A DNA stretch of 64,000 nucleotides. It comes from Shewanella nanhaiensis. GTDB lineage: Bacteria; Pseudomonadota; Gammaproteobacteria; Enterobacterales; Shewanellaceae. The notes below the pieces were generated by a model that was given only the letters and a program-made list of their open reading frames with translations, searched no databases and had not been told where the DNA came from. Positions 9,635-16,903 of this stretch are shown here, one piece after another. A program made the translations under genes and the position numbers. Position 1 is the stretch's first letter. Each line of letters starts with the position of its first letter. The DNA lies in NCBI RefSeq assembly GCF_019457885.1, contig NZ_JAHZST010000001.1:310001-374000 (forward strand). The letters run 5' to 3'.

Positions 9635-9854
9635 CAAGCCGCTCCAACGTTTAGCAGTTAAAGAGGGGCTACCTAAGCTGGGCTTCTCATTGGGTGTTTT
9701 CACTCCTCAGGCCAATGCAAAAAACATCATTCCAGGCCATCATCGAAGAGTTACGGTACATTCGATTGCGATACTTTAGCTAATCATAAGCTTATGAGTT
9801 AGAGCCTAAGCTCTAACTATTTTCTACCCAAAAAAAGTTACAAGCTAAAACCTC
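9635..9854. other. Non-coding stretch with a possible gene remnant
   Basis: The 48-codon open stretch KPLQRLAVKEGLPKLGFS... ends at a stop near 9778. It has no start codon or ribosome site of its own and looks like a fragment of unknown origin. The terminator-like hairpin at 9798 follows. Confidence 0.4.
9798..9823 (+). terminator. Terminator-like hairpin
   Basis: GTTAGAG-CCTAAG-CTCTAAC is followed by TATTTT. It probably ends the transcript of the gene at 9059. Confidence 0.6.
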
Positions 9855-9876
9855 AATCGAAGAGATAAATAATCAA

Positions 9877-9967
9877 GTGTAAACGCGGCTGTGACCTTCC
9901 GTGACATGGATGTCACGGTAGAGCCCACAGGGATTGTGCTTGCGGCGTGTCACAGGAGTGTTTACAC
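9877..9967 (-). repeat. Structured palindromic repeat, copy 2
   Basis: Outer stem GTGTAAAC/GTTTACAC, middle stem CTGTGAC/GTCACAG, a perfect inner hairpin CCGTGACAT-GG-ATGTCACGG and a CACA/TGTG hairpin with loop sequence ATCCC. Read on the minus strand it aligns along its whole length with 8822-8911. Confidence 0.78.
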
Positions 9968-10196
9968 ATTAGGCCTGCTGCAAGCAATTAATACATCTAA
10001 GGCTATGCTTCTTAGCAAGCTAATCAAATAACAAACCAGCCTAATGAAGCTAGCTTAAAGAATAGTGAAAAGAGTATATAAATTAGGGAAATTGTTCAGA
10101 AGGTATTTAGCGTATAACAGTGCAACCAGGTGTATCACTTGAGCTTATTTTGATTTAAATTGAGCTAAGAAATTGATGTACTAGAAGGAGTTTTGG

Positions 10197-10220
10197 AGGT
10201 TCCCCTAGAGCCACACCCCG
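10197..10220 (-). pseudogene. 3' end fragment of the SRP RNA gene
   Basis: The 24 bases match the 3' end of ffs at 12071-12094 exactly, including the start of its terminal helix. The rest of the RNA gene is absent, so this is a fragment and probably an attachment-site core. Confidence 0.75.
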
Positions 10221-10531
10221 TGCTCCAGATAGACTATGAGTTGTCCAACAAGAGAGCACTATAGTGTAAAGGTATCAACAGTGCAGGTCTTATTATGGGT
10301 ATGACCTAAGCATATTGATTAGAGCTTGACGCCTACAAAAAGTTCGTAAAATGGGCAGATACCAGCAAGGGGGTGTGGGGGGAATTGATAATAGCCTTCG
10401 TCTAAATACCTATCGTATAAAACCAGATTAAAATGTTAAAACTAGGTCGCTAGTATTCACTTCGAAGGTTATAACTATAAATTTTTTACTATGTTATCAT
10501 ATATTAAATAGCTTAATGACAAACTCCACAT
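10221..10531. other. Upstream region of the WEGANSIL cassette
   Basis: About 310 bp without a convincing gene. It begins at the repeat boundary with the inverted pair GTGCTC/GAGCAC. The AT-rich stretch from about 10470 to 10515 probably holds the promoter of the membrane-protein gene. Confidence 0.5.
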
Positions 10532-11224
10532 ATGCCAAATAGTGAACAGAAACACCAAGAGAAGTTGATGAGGTTTCAGCTATACTGCACAACAAGGTCT
10601 GAAGCAGATAAAAGCTTACTGACATTGTCTACTGCTGGTCTTGGGCTAATTGTTACTCTTTTAACTGGTGATGAAATCGCAAGTATATTTGAGCTCGTAT
10701 TATTCATTCTAGGAGCCTTATGTTTTGGTGTATGCATCTTCGCAATCCTAACTATCTTCAATAGAAATGCTGACTACATAGCGCAAAAAGATTCAGATGA
10801 TAAACAACTTATTAATCTTGACAGTATTGCTAAGTATGCTTTTCGATTAGGAATAGCAATTACAGCTTTAGGGGCGATTACCGTATCAATAAACAATCTT
10901 ACAAATAACATTAAGGATAAAGCGATAGATGAGTACAAACAGTCAGAACCCCAATCAAAAAAAACCTCAACCACAAAGAACATGGGCACAAGACAGTTGG
11001 GAAGGAGCGAACTCAATATTGAAACAGACAGAGAAACCCAAACAACAGAACAACAGCCCAAAGAAGGACGAGAAGAAATGACAAAAGAAAGAATTGAACT
11101 TATAAACACCAGTGAGGTGGAGATAAAAAGAAGTTGGGAAGGAGCAAACTCTATCTTAGATACTCCCCCTCAAGAGCAATCAAATGATTCAGGTTCAAGT
11201 GACTCAAGCAGTGAAAAAGAGTAA
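10532..11224 (+). CDS. Predicted membrane protein with WEGANSIL tail, apparent frameshift at an A8 run
   Basis: As written, the frame runs 230 codons. The first 144 residues hold three predicted membrane helices (about 28-46, 52-76 and 102-123) between a charged N-terminus and a charged cytoplasmic-type segment. At the run of eight A (10957-10964) the frame probably breaks. If one A is removed, the protein continues PQPQRTWAQDSWEGANSIL... and stops at 11079-11081, giving 182 residues. That stop overlaps the ATG of the next gene as ATGA. The two downstream microproteins carry the same WEGANSIL motif, which supports the shifted reading. The 230-residue version would be a chance fusion to the next gene. 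I do not recognise the family; function unknown. Confidence 0.6.
   Translation: MPNSEQKHQEKLMRFQLYCTTRSEADKSLLTLSTAGLGLIVTLLTGDEIASIFELVLFILGALCFGVCIFAILTIFNRNADYIAQKDSDDKQLINLDSIAKYAFRLGIAITALGAITVSINNLTNNIKDKAIDEYKQSEPQSKKTSTTKNMGTRQLGRSELNIETDRETQTTEQQPKEGREEMTKERIELINTSEVEIKRSWEGANSILDTPPQEQSNDSGSSDSSSEKE
11078..11224 (+). CDS. 48-residue microprotein B with WEGANSIL motif
   Basis: The ATG at 11078 is preceded by AAGGACGAG and overlaps the shifted-frame stop of the membrane protein. The product starts MTKERIELINTSEVEIK, has Trp at position 20 within SWEGANSIL, then DTPPQEQSNDS and a Ser/Asp/Glu-rich tail. No signal peptide or membrane helix. It aligns without gaps to the product at 11302, also 48 residues, with Trp20 in register. 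Because it lies in the same frame as the literal upstream gene it is easily missed. Function unknown; the shared motif suggests that all three products bind the same partner. Confidence 0.6.
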   Translation: MTKERIELINTSEVEIKRSWEGANSILDTPPQEQSNDSGSSDSSSEKE

Positions 11225-11301
11225 TTAAAATAGCTCGCCATTTAATTTTCATGGTGAGTATAAACAAATAGAAAACCTGCCAACACAAGAAGGGGAAAAC
11301 A

Positions 11302-11448
11302 ATGAAGGACATAAAAGTGGAGTTAGTTGAATCCGAACCAGTAGAAATCAGAAAAAGTTGGGAAGGGGCAAACTCTATCTTAGATACTCCCCCTCAAGAA
11401 CAATCGAATGATTCAAGCTCAAATGATTCAAGTAGTGAAGAGGACTAA
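11302..11448 (+). CDS. 48-residue microprotein C with WEGANSIL motif
   Basis: ATG at 11302 behind a strong GGGGA ribosome site. The product starts MKDIKVELVESEPVEIR, then SWEGANSILDTPPQEQ and an acidic serine-rich tail ending SSEED. It is a paralogue of the 11078 product: equal length, and the DNA from the Trp codon onward is nearly identical apart from scattered, mostly silent or conservative changes. This coding-like pattern argues for a real gene. Function unknown. Confidence 0.65.
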   Translation: MKDIKVELVESEPVEIRKSWEGANSILDTPPQEQSNDSSSNDSSSEED

Positions 11449-11729
11449 TCACTAGCTTCCTTATTCACAACCGAGTCAGAGCCTTTACAAGGCTAACTGG
11501 CTCTATCCCTTTCCCATATCTGTCATACGTGATATTCCCTTGCTATGACCAAGCAAAGCCGCTGTGTACTGAACAGGGACACCAGCAGCCTTAAGGGTTG
11601 TAGCCACAGAATATATGGGGTCAGTGTAAAATTTATTTGAATACCATATTTACTAATTCCACGGCTTACCTTTAGACCTTTTGCACTAACTGATTAATGC
11701 CCAAAAATGAGTTTAACCACTAGGTCTCA
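11449..11729. other. Non-coding stretch with recombinase debris
   Basis: Holds the frameshifted tyrosine-recombinase remnant (11465-11613), then about 115 bp of unassigned AT-rich DNA before the second direct repeat. Confidence 0.6.
11465..11613 (-). pseudogene. C-terminal remnant of a tyrosine recombinase (integrase)
   Basis: On the minus strand one frame reads SVATTLKAAGVPVQY followed by TAALLGHSKGIS, which contains the conserved LLGH motif. A single-base shift later the next frame reads YDRYGKGIEPVSLVKALTRL and then stops. Together these are the typical end of a phage-type integrase, with the histidine motif and the YxRYGKG segment that carries the nucleophilic tyrosine. The N-terminal part is absent and the frame is broken, so the gene is dead. 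It lies between the ffs direct repeats, 115 bp from copy 2. Confidence 0.75.
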
Positions 11730-12094
11730 AATCGAAGAGATAAACAATCAAGTGTGAACGCGGCTGTGACCTTCCGTGACATGGATGTCACGGCAGAGCC
11801 CACAGGGATTGTGCTTGCGGCGTGTCACAGGAGTGTTTACACATTAGGCCTGCTGCAAGCAATTAATACATCTAAGGCTATGCTTCTTAGCAAGCTAATC
11901 AAATAACAAACCAGCCTAATGAAGCTAGCTTAAAGAATAGTGAAAAGAGTATATAAATTAGGGAAATTGTTCAGAAGGTATTTAGCGTATAACAGTGCAA
12001 CCAAGTGTATCACTTGAGCTGATTTTGATTTAAATTGAGCTAAGAAGTTGATGTACTAGAAGGAATTTGGAGGTTCCCCTAGAGCCACACCCCG
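11730..12094. repeat. 365-bp direct repeat, copy 2, joined to intact ffs
   Basis: Partner of 9855-10220. Its right end is the 3' end of the intact ffs gene, so this is the ffs-proximal copy. Confidence 0.9.
11752..11842 (-). repeat. Structured palindromic repeat, copy 3
   Basis: Same element as 9877-9967 inside the second direct repeat, with two substitutions: GTGTGAAC for GTGTAAAC in the outer stem, and a T to C change just outside the inner hairpin. Confidence 0.78.
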
Positions 12095-12170
12095 GCACAT
12101 GAGTCGCCTGCTGCGGTTGCTCCCTTCCGGGCCTGGCCGAGTTCACAAGTTATCATTGCGGGGGGACCCT
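12071..12170 (-). ncRNA. ffs: SRP RNA (4.5S RNA)
   Basis: Bacterial signal recognition particle RNA, partner of Ffh. The minus strand carries the conserved domain IV core GGCCAGGCCCGGAAGGGAGCA with its GGAA tetraloop, the matching GCAGC strand and the conserved TGTGCCGGGGTGTGGC. The ends pair as AGGGTCCCC/GGGGAACCT with one mismatch, giving about 100 nt. The 5' end is set by this helix and could differ by a few bases. The 3' end is duplicated at 10197-10220. Confidence 0.93.
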
Positions 12171-12217
12171 AAGGTCACCATTGCTTTCGTCAGGAGTTAT
12201 CCCTTCGAACGCCGAGC

Positions 12218-12246
12218 ATTATCTACTAACCCCGCCCCGCAATCAA
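12218..12246 (-). promoter_or_regulatory. Sigma-70 promoter of ffs
   Basis: TTGATT (-35), a 17-bp spacer and GATAAT (-10) on the minus strand, ending about 47 bp before the mature 5' end. This implies a short processed leader. Confidence 0.65.
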
Positions 12247-12329
12247 GCCCTTAAACTGCACATAGAGTAAGATAACCGCCAACTGCTGATTCTATAATCA
12301 AAATACCCTAGTTAAAGGCTTTTAATGAG

Positions 12330-12653
12330 CTATAACACGATCAAAGATCTGTTTTTCTCAACCAGTTTGGCACCAATCCCTTTCACCTGCTCAAGCTCAT
12401 TAACCGCTTTAAAATTACCATTGGCTTGGCGAAATTCAATGATAGCCTTAGCTTTAGCTTCTCCAATCCCCTTTAAGCGCACAAGATCTGCCACCTCTGC
12501 CGTATTGATATTAATACTAAGGGATTGAGCTTGGGCTTGAGTCGCTGAGTTTTCAACAGGTGTCGGTGCAGCTTTCGGCTTCTGCCCTGCATTAACGCCT
12601 AATGAAACAGATGCAAGAAACAGTAAACCAACAATAGTAATATGATTTTTCAT
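12330..12653 (-). CDS. ComEA-family helix-hairpin-helix protein
   Basis: Exported DNA-binding protein of the ComEA family, which binds incoming DNA in the periplasm during natural transformation. A 22-residue signal peptide (ending GVNA) is followed by a Pro/Ala/Gln-rich linker. Two helix-hairpin-helix motifs follow: SININTAEVADLVRLKGIG and ELEQVKGIGAKLVEK. The 107 residues are the usual size for the short gammaproteobacterial form (YbaV-like). It is transcribed alone toward ffs. Confidence 0.88.
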   Translation of the reverse strand: MKNHITIVGLLFLASVSLGVNAGQKPKAAPTPVENSATQAQAQSLSININTAEVADLVRLKGIGEAKAKAIIEFRQANGNFKAVNELEQVKGIGAKLVEKNRSLIVL

Positions 12654-13044
12654 GATATTTCCTTTTAGTTAAATCCATTTAGTATCGCCAACAATCCATT
12701 GATCCTTGGCTACCACAAAATGTAGACCAGAGTCTCGATTAGCGCCAATGTTTGACCTTTGAGCTGCAACCACCCAGCACAAGGTGATGTAGATCACAGC
12801 TTAAGGTTTTGGGGAAATTTCAGTTTACTGGCTCACTCTCTTTAAAGAGCCACTTTTGGAATTAAATGAGATCGCATTGAGATCATAATCCCACCACCCA
12901 AGTCACAAAAATACTGATTAATTTGATCTAAGCCAGAGTTTTGTCACTTGCGAACAGTCATTAAATCACCATCAAAATTGTTTTGTCGATATCGCACATT
13001 CGGCTAATGTTGCGGCACTAATAATAATGATAAAGGCCTGAACA
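12654..13044. other. Divergent intergenic region, comEA / DASS transporter
   Basis: About 390 bp without a gene. It holds a near-consensus CRP site (12783-12798) and a TGGCTC/GAGCCA inverted repeat near 12828-12852. Confidence 0.6.
12783..12798. promoter_or_regulatory. CRP-like operator
   Basis: GGTGATGTAGATCACA matches TGTGATnnnnATCACA in every defined position but one. It lies 130 bp from the comEA start and about 250 bp from the transporter start. Confidence 0.65.
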
Positions 13045-14439
13045 ATGTCGATAGAACAAACCGATGATGCTTTGATAGCATCAACATCTGATAACACACA
13101 TAGAAAGAAACTACTGATCCTATTCGCCGATATCCTGCTATTTTTTCTACTCTATAATTTTCTCCCGTTCGATGAGGGAGTCAACACTGGCTTCTCAGTG
13201 TTAATCTTTATCGCGATCCTCTGGCTGACCGAAGCTATCCATATCAGTATCACCGCCATATTAGTCCCCATCTTAGCGGTGACGTTAGGGGTCTTTGAAA
13301 CAAAAACGGCAATGAGTAACTTTGCTAACCCCATTATCTACCTCTTCTTTGGCGGTTTTGTGCTCGCAGCCGCTCTCAACCATCAAGGGATCGATAAGTT
13401 AATTGCTCAAAAGGTGTTAACGGCCTCCAAAGGAAAACTCAGCCTCGCCTGTATGTTTTTGTTTGGGATCACTGCGCTGCTCTCAATGTGGATAAGCAAC
13501 ACAGCAACAGCGGCGATGATGCTGCCTCTTGCTTTAGGTATATTGCAGCAGCTCGACTTTAAGGAGCATAAGAGCACTTATCTATTTATGCTGTTAGGGA
13601 TCGCCTATTCAGCCAACATCGGCGGTATAGGCACACTAGTTGGCAGTCCGCCAAACGCCATCGCCGCCGCTCAGGTTGGACTGAGTTTCAGCGACTGGCT
13701 TGAGTTTGGTTTGATAACTGTCGCGCTTATGCTACCCAGCATGCTGATAGCCCTTTACCTTTTTCTAAGACCCAATTTAAGTGTGATTTGTGAGCTAACT
13801 AAATCGGACGCTAAACTCAACTATCAAGGAAAGTTAACCCTATTAATCTTTATCTCGACGGTATGTTGCTGGATTTTCAGTAAGCCACTTTCACAAGCTC
13901 TGGGAGGTATTCCTCAATTTGATACCATCGTCGCCTTAGGCGCTGTGGTTCTGCTGGCTGGACTTGGCCTTGTTGAGTGGAAAAAGATTGAACGCACCAC
14001 AGATTGGGGCGTGTTGATCCTCTTTGGCGGTGGCTTGACCTTAAGTGCCATCTTAAAAGCGACGGGAACCAGTGTGTTTCTCGCCCATTGGGTGACAGAT
14101 ATTTTTGGTAATACTCATATGGCACTGTTTACCTTTGCTGTTATCTTTTTTGTCATCATGCTCACTGAATTTGCCAGCAATACCGCCAGTGCCGCGCTAC
14201 TCGTGCCCGTTTTTGCTGCCATTGCAGAAGCGTTAGGTCTCTCTCCGGTAATGCTTTCGGTATTAATCGGTATCGCAGCCTCCTGCGCCTTTATGCTTCC
14301 TGTTGCCACCCCACCTAACGCCATCGTGTATGGCTCTGGATTTATTAAGCAATCGGAGATGATGCGCGCAGGTGTGATAATCAACTTTGTCAGCATGTTT
14401 GTGCTTTATATCATCGCTCACACCTTCTGGAGCTTTTAA
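13045..14439 (+). CDS. DASS-family anion (dicarboxylate/sulfate):sodium symporter
   Basis: Inner-membrane transporter of the divalent anion:Na+ symporter family (SLC13-like), 464 residues and about 11-12 hydrophobic helices. Both signature repeats are present: [13 protein letters not shown] with [11 protein letters not shown] in the first half, and [15 protein letters not shown] with [14 protein letters not shown] in the second, which form the Na+/substrate sites. Likely substrates are C4-dicarboxylates, but sulfate or phosphate cannot be excluded. It converges on megL across a shared terminator. Confidence 0.9.
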   Translation: MSIEQTDDALIASTSDNTHRKKLLILFADILLFFLLYNFLPFDEGVNTGFSVLIFIAILWLTEAIHISITAILVPILAVTLGVFETKTAMSNFANPIIYLFFGGFVLAAALNHQGIDKLIAQKVLTASKGKLSLACMFLFGITALLSMWISNTATAAMMLPLALGILQQLDFKEHKSTYLFMLLGIAYSANIGGIGTLVGSPPNAIAAAQVGLSFSDWLEFGLITVALMLPSMLIALYLFLRPNLSVICELTKSDAKLNYQGKLTLLIFISTVCCWIFSKPLSQALGGIPQFDTIVALGAVVLLAGLGLVEWKKIERTTDWGVLILFGGGLTLSAILKATGTSVFLAHWVTDIFGNTHMALFTFAVIFFVIMLTEFASNTASAALLVPVFAAIAEALGLSPVMLSVLIGIAASCAFMLPVATPPNAIVYGSGFIKQSEMMRAGVIINFVSMFVLYIIAHTFWSF

Positions 14440-14449
14440 CTATTTGCCA

Positions 14450-14483
14450 TAAAAAAACCGCGCTCAAAAGCGCGGTTTTTTAT
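14450..14483. terminator. Bidirectional terminator between the DASS gene and megL
   Basis: AAAAAAACCGCGCT-CAAA-AGCGCGGTTTTTT, with A and T runs on both sides. Confidence 0.9.
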
Positions 14484-14495
14484 AAAAGATGTTGG

Positions 14496-15674
14496 CTATA
14501 CCAAGGTCAAAGCCTGCTCTAAGTCACTTATCAAGTCTTCTACAGACTCCAGTCCCACAGATATTCGCAGTAAGCTCTCGCCAATACCAGCAAGCTCCCT
14601 CTCCTCCTCTGAGTATGGAGAGTGAGTCATTGAAGCCGGATGTTGAATAAGAGATTCAGCATCGCCTAAGCTAACGGCAATAGAAAATAGCGTTAAGCTG
14701 TTAATAAATTGCAAGGATTGCTCCATGCCGCCATTAAGCTCGAATGCAATGACTCCACCCGCTCTTTTCATCTGAGTGCCAAGCAGTGGATAACCACTAT
14801 GCCCCTCAAGGCCTGGATAATAAACTTTAGTCACTTTTTCATGATTTAGCAGGTAATGCGCCAAGCGCTCAGCATTATCACAATGTCTGGTTAATCTTAC
14901 ATCTAGCGTCTTGAGACCGCGTAATATCAGCCAAGCATCATGGGGAGATAACACCCCGCCTAAATCCTTCACGGTTTCATATTTAATCTGTTCTATCTGC
15001 TCATTGCTACCGCATATCACCCCAGCAATCACATCGCCATGACCATTAAGGTACTTGGTCGCACTATGAACAACGATATCGATCCCATGGGCTAGAGGTT
15101 GCTGTAACAGAGGGGTCATAAAGGTGTTATCGACGATACTCACTAACTTGTTTGCTTGAGCAATCTTTGCGATCGCATCTAAGTCAAATACGTCCAAATG
15201 GGGGTTTACCGGGGTTTCACAAAACAGCACCTTAGTTGTGGGTTTAATCGCTTCTTTAATGGCGGACAGATCATTAAAGTCGACTAAGGTCACCTCGATG
15301 CCAAATCGTAAAAATTGCGCTGTCATCAGGGAAAAAGTACAACCATATACAGCCTTAGAGGCCACAAGATGATCGCCATGCTGCAGATTGGCCAACAACG
15401 CAGATGACACTGCAGCCATGCCCGACGCTGTCGCAACTGCGGCCTCAGCACCTTCAAGTGATGCCATCTTACGTTCTAGTTCTGCCGTGGTTGGATTACC
15501 TAAGCGGGTATAGATATAACCAGGTTGATCTCCGGCGAATCTCTCACCTCCCTGTTCAGCACTATCAAAAACAAAAGTCGCACTTTGGCATAAAGGGGTT
15601 ACCAGTGCGCCAGAACTACTTCTCATATGTCCTGCATGGATCACTTTTGTGGCTAATTTCCATTTGTCTTGCAT
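14496..15674 (-). CDS. megL: Methionine gamma-lyase
   Basis: PLP enzyme of the Cys/Met metabolism family that splits methionine into methanethiol, 2-oxobutyrate and ammonia. The ATG at 15674 (MQDKWKLATKVIHAG) has a GGAGAG ribosome site; a frame-start seven codons upstream does not. That gives 392 residues. The PLP lysine lies in SATKYLNGHGDV (K207). Tyr110 and Cys112 in AVYGCTFS match the cysteine that distinguishes methionine gamma-lyases from cystathionine lyases/synthases. It is monocistronic. Confidence 0.9.
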   Translation of the reverse strand: MQDKWKLATKVIHAGHMRSSSGALVTPLCQSATFVFDSAEQGGERFAGDQPGYIYTRLGNPTTAELERKMASLEGAEAAVATASGMAAVSSALLANLQHGDHLVASKAVYGCTFSLMTAQFLRFGIEVTLVDFNDLSAIKEAIKPTTKVLFCETPVNPHLDVFDLDAIAKIAQANKLVSIVDNTFMTPLLQQPLAHGIDIVVHSATKYLNGHGDVIAGVICGSNEQIEQIKYETVKDLGGVLSPHDAWLILRGLKTLDVRLTRHCDNAERLAHYLLNHEKVTKVYYPGLEGHSGYPLLGTQMKRAGGVIAFELNGGMEQSLQFINSLTLFSIAVSLGDAESLIQHPASMTHSPYSEEERELAGIGESLLRISVGLESVEDLISDLEQALTLV

Positions 15675-15780
15675 AAATCTCTCCGAGGTCAACATTCGCG
15701 GTTAGTTTTATAATTGATGCGAATGTATAACTAACCTTGAACCGTATCGGCCCTTTGAGTAAACCTAACAGACAAATTAA

Positions 15781-16878
15781 TCAATCGTGCTTTGTAAAAT
15801 CTTTGTTACGAATAGGCTCTTTTGTCATTATCCCGGATGAGAACTCTTTGAGCTCTAATAGCAACTCCTTATGGATACCAGAGAGTTTTGGCCTTGCCCC
15901 CTCTTTAAATGAGATAGGACGACAAAGCGCCATAGCCTGATAGCCTAATCTAGCTGTCAACAAGCCGCCTCCGAGCCCTTGAGCTAACCGCGCCGACAGT
16001 TTTCCAGTCATCTCAACCGACAGTAACTGAGTGCCGAGATCGGTCGCCACCTCACTCGCTCCTGCATAGATAATATTGACGATTACGCCGCGTATCAGCT
16101 TAATACGGCTCCAGTAACCAAGCTCTATTCCATAGCACTGGGCAATCTTATAGATCATACGTTGGTTTCGCCAAAGGATTACCGCCATATCCAATACCGC
16201 AAGTGGGCTAGCTGCCAATAATAGCGCTGACTCTTGGGCATAGCGTCGCACGAGCTTCTTGGCTTTTAGATCCCTATCAGATAAAACCAGATCATCAAAT
16301 AAGATGAGCTTTTCTGCATCATTATGCTCATCTCGTACAGAGGCAAGATAAGGCTCAAGCGAGGCTTCACTGGGCAACTTGTCTATCAAGCGGTTAATAA
16401 ACTTATCCGCTTCACCGGACTGTAAGCTTTGAGATAAGCGATCGCCAACTTGCTGACTCTCCTCCACAGATTTAAGCCTGACAAGTTTACGCCACTCACT
16501 TAGCGCGATATTGCCCGCCCATAAAACCACCACAGAGATAACACTAAAATACAAACCAAATAACCAAGGGCTCTCTACCCAAGCCGCTCTCAGCTCTAAC
16601 AGAGTTTCGATAACGATAAGTAGACCGACTCCAATACAAGAGAGCTTAGCGAGCAAAGACCAAGGCTTTCTTCGCTTAACTTTAGCCTGTGTTGTGCCAA
16701 GTTTGTCATCAATCACAGCCCCAATATCATCATCGCTGTTAACGGGCTCGGTTATCACCTCTGGTATAAACTGCAGCTCTTTTTCATCAAAATGTTGAGC
16801 ACCACGTAGCTGAGGCTCAGCCTCTTGGGCATGAGCATCAAAACGTTGAGATTTTTTTAAACTGGTTTCATCTTTCAT
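15781..16878 (-). CDS. ycjF: YcjF/TIGR01620 family inner-membrane protein
   Basis: Membrane protein of unknown biochemical role, encoded with YcjX and the psp stress genes. From the ATG at 16878 (MKDETSLKKSQRF; a TTG seven codons earlier is possible) it is 365 residues. Two membrane helices lie near 70-125 (LSCIGVGLLIVIETLL and WLFGLYFSVISVVVLWAG). A DUF697-like C-terminal domain follows, with AASPLAVLDMAVILWRNQRM and the glycine-rich GLGGGLLTARLGYQAM. It follows ycjX by about 25 bp. Confidence 0.88.
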   Translation of the reverse strand: MKDETSLKKSQRFDAHAQEAEPQLRGAQHFDEKELQFIPEVITEPVNSDDDIGAVIDDKLGTTQAKVKRRKPWSLLAKLSCIGVGLLIVIETLLELRAAWVESPWLFGLYFSVISVVVLWAGNIALSEWRKLVRLKSVEESQQVGDRLSQSLQSGEADKFINRLIDKLPSEASLEPYLASVRDEHNDAEKLILFDDLVLSDRDLKAKKLVRRYAQESALLLAASPLAVLDMAVILWRNQRMIYKIAQCYGIELGYWSRIKLIRGVIVNIIYAGASEVATDLGTQLLSVEMTGKLSARLAQGLGGGLLTARLGYQAMALCRPISFKEGARPKLSGIHKELLLELKEFSSGIMTKEPIRNKDFTKHD

Positions 16879-16903
16879 CTGGACTCTCAGTGGAGACAAA
16901 GCG

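Larger units (their letters stand above)
9855..10220. repeat. 366-bp direct repeat, copy 1, distal to ffs
   Basis: Nearly identical to 11730-12094: by eye seven substitutions and one single-base indel. Its right end is the last 24 bp of the ffs gene (10197-10220), and the identity stops inside ffs. The unit contains the structured repeat 9877-9967. The arrangement resembles the junctions left when an element inserts at the 3' end of ffs. Confidence 0.9.

Noticed and set aside
9633..9700. Integron attC site after the gene at 9059
   Set aside because: TAACAAGCCGCTC resembles the start of an attC, but the matching right half and core GTTRGGC were not found at a sensible distance.
10532..11224. 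One 230-residue protein as the true product
   Set aside because: The second half duplicates a stand-alone 48-residue gene with its own ribosome site, and the shifted frame gives a better tail with a coupled stop.
11611..11640. Insertion-sequence end (GGGGTCAGTGTAAAATTT)
   Set aside because: It resembles motifs seen near some transposon remnants, but there is no partner end or transposase to support it.
9855..12170. CRISPR-associated Tn7-like transposon at ffs
   Set aside because: This site is used by such elements, but there are no tns or cas genes, no CRISPR repeats and no Tn7-type ends here.
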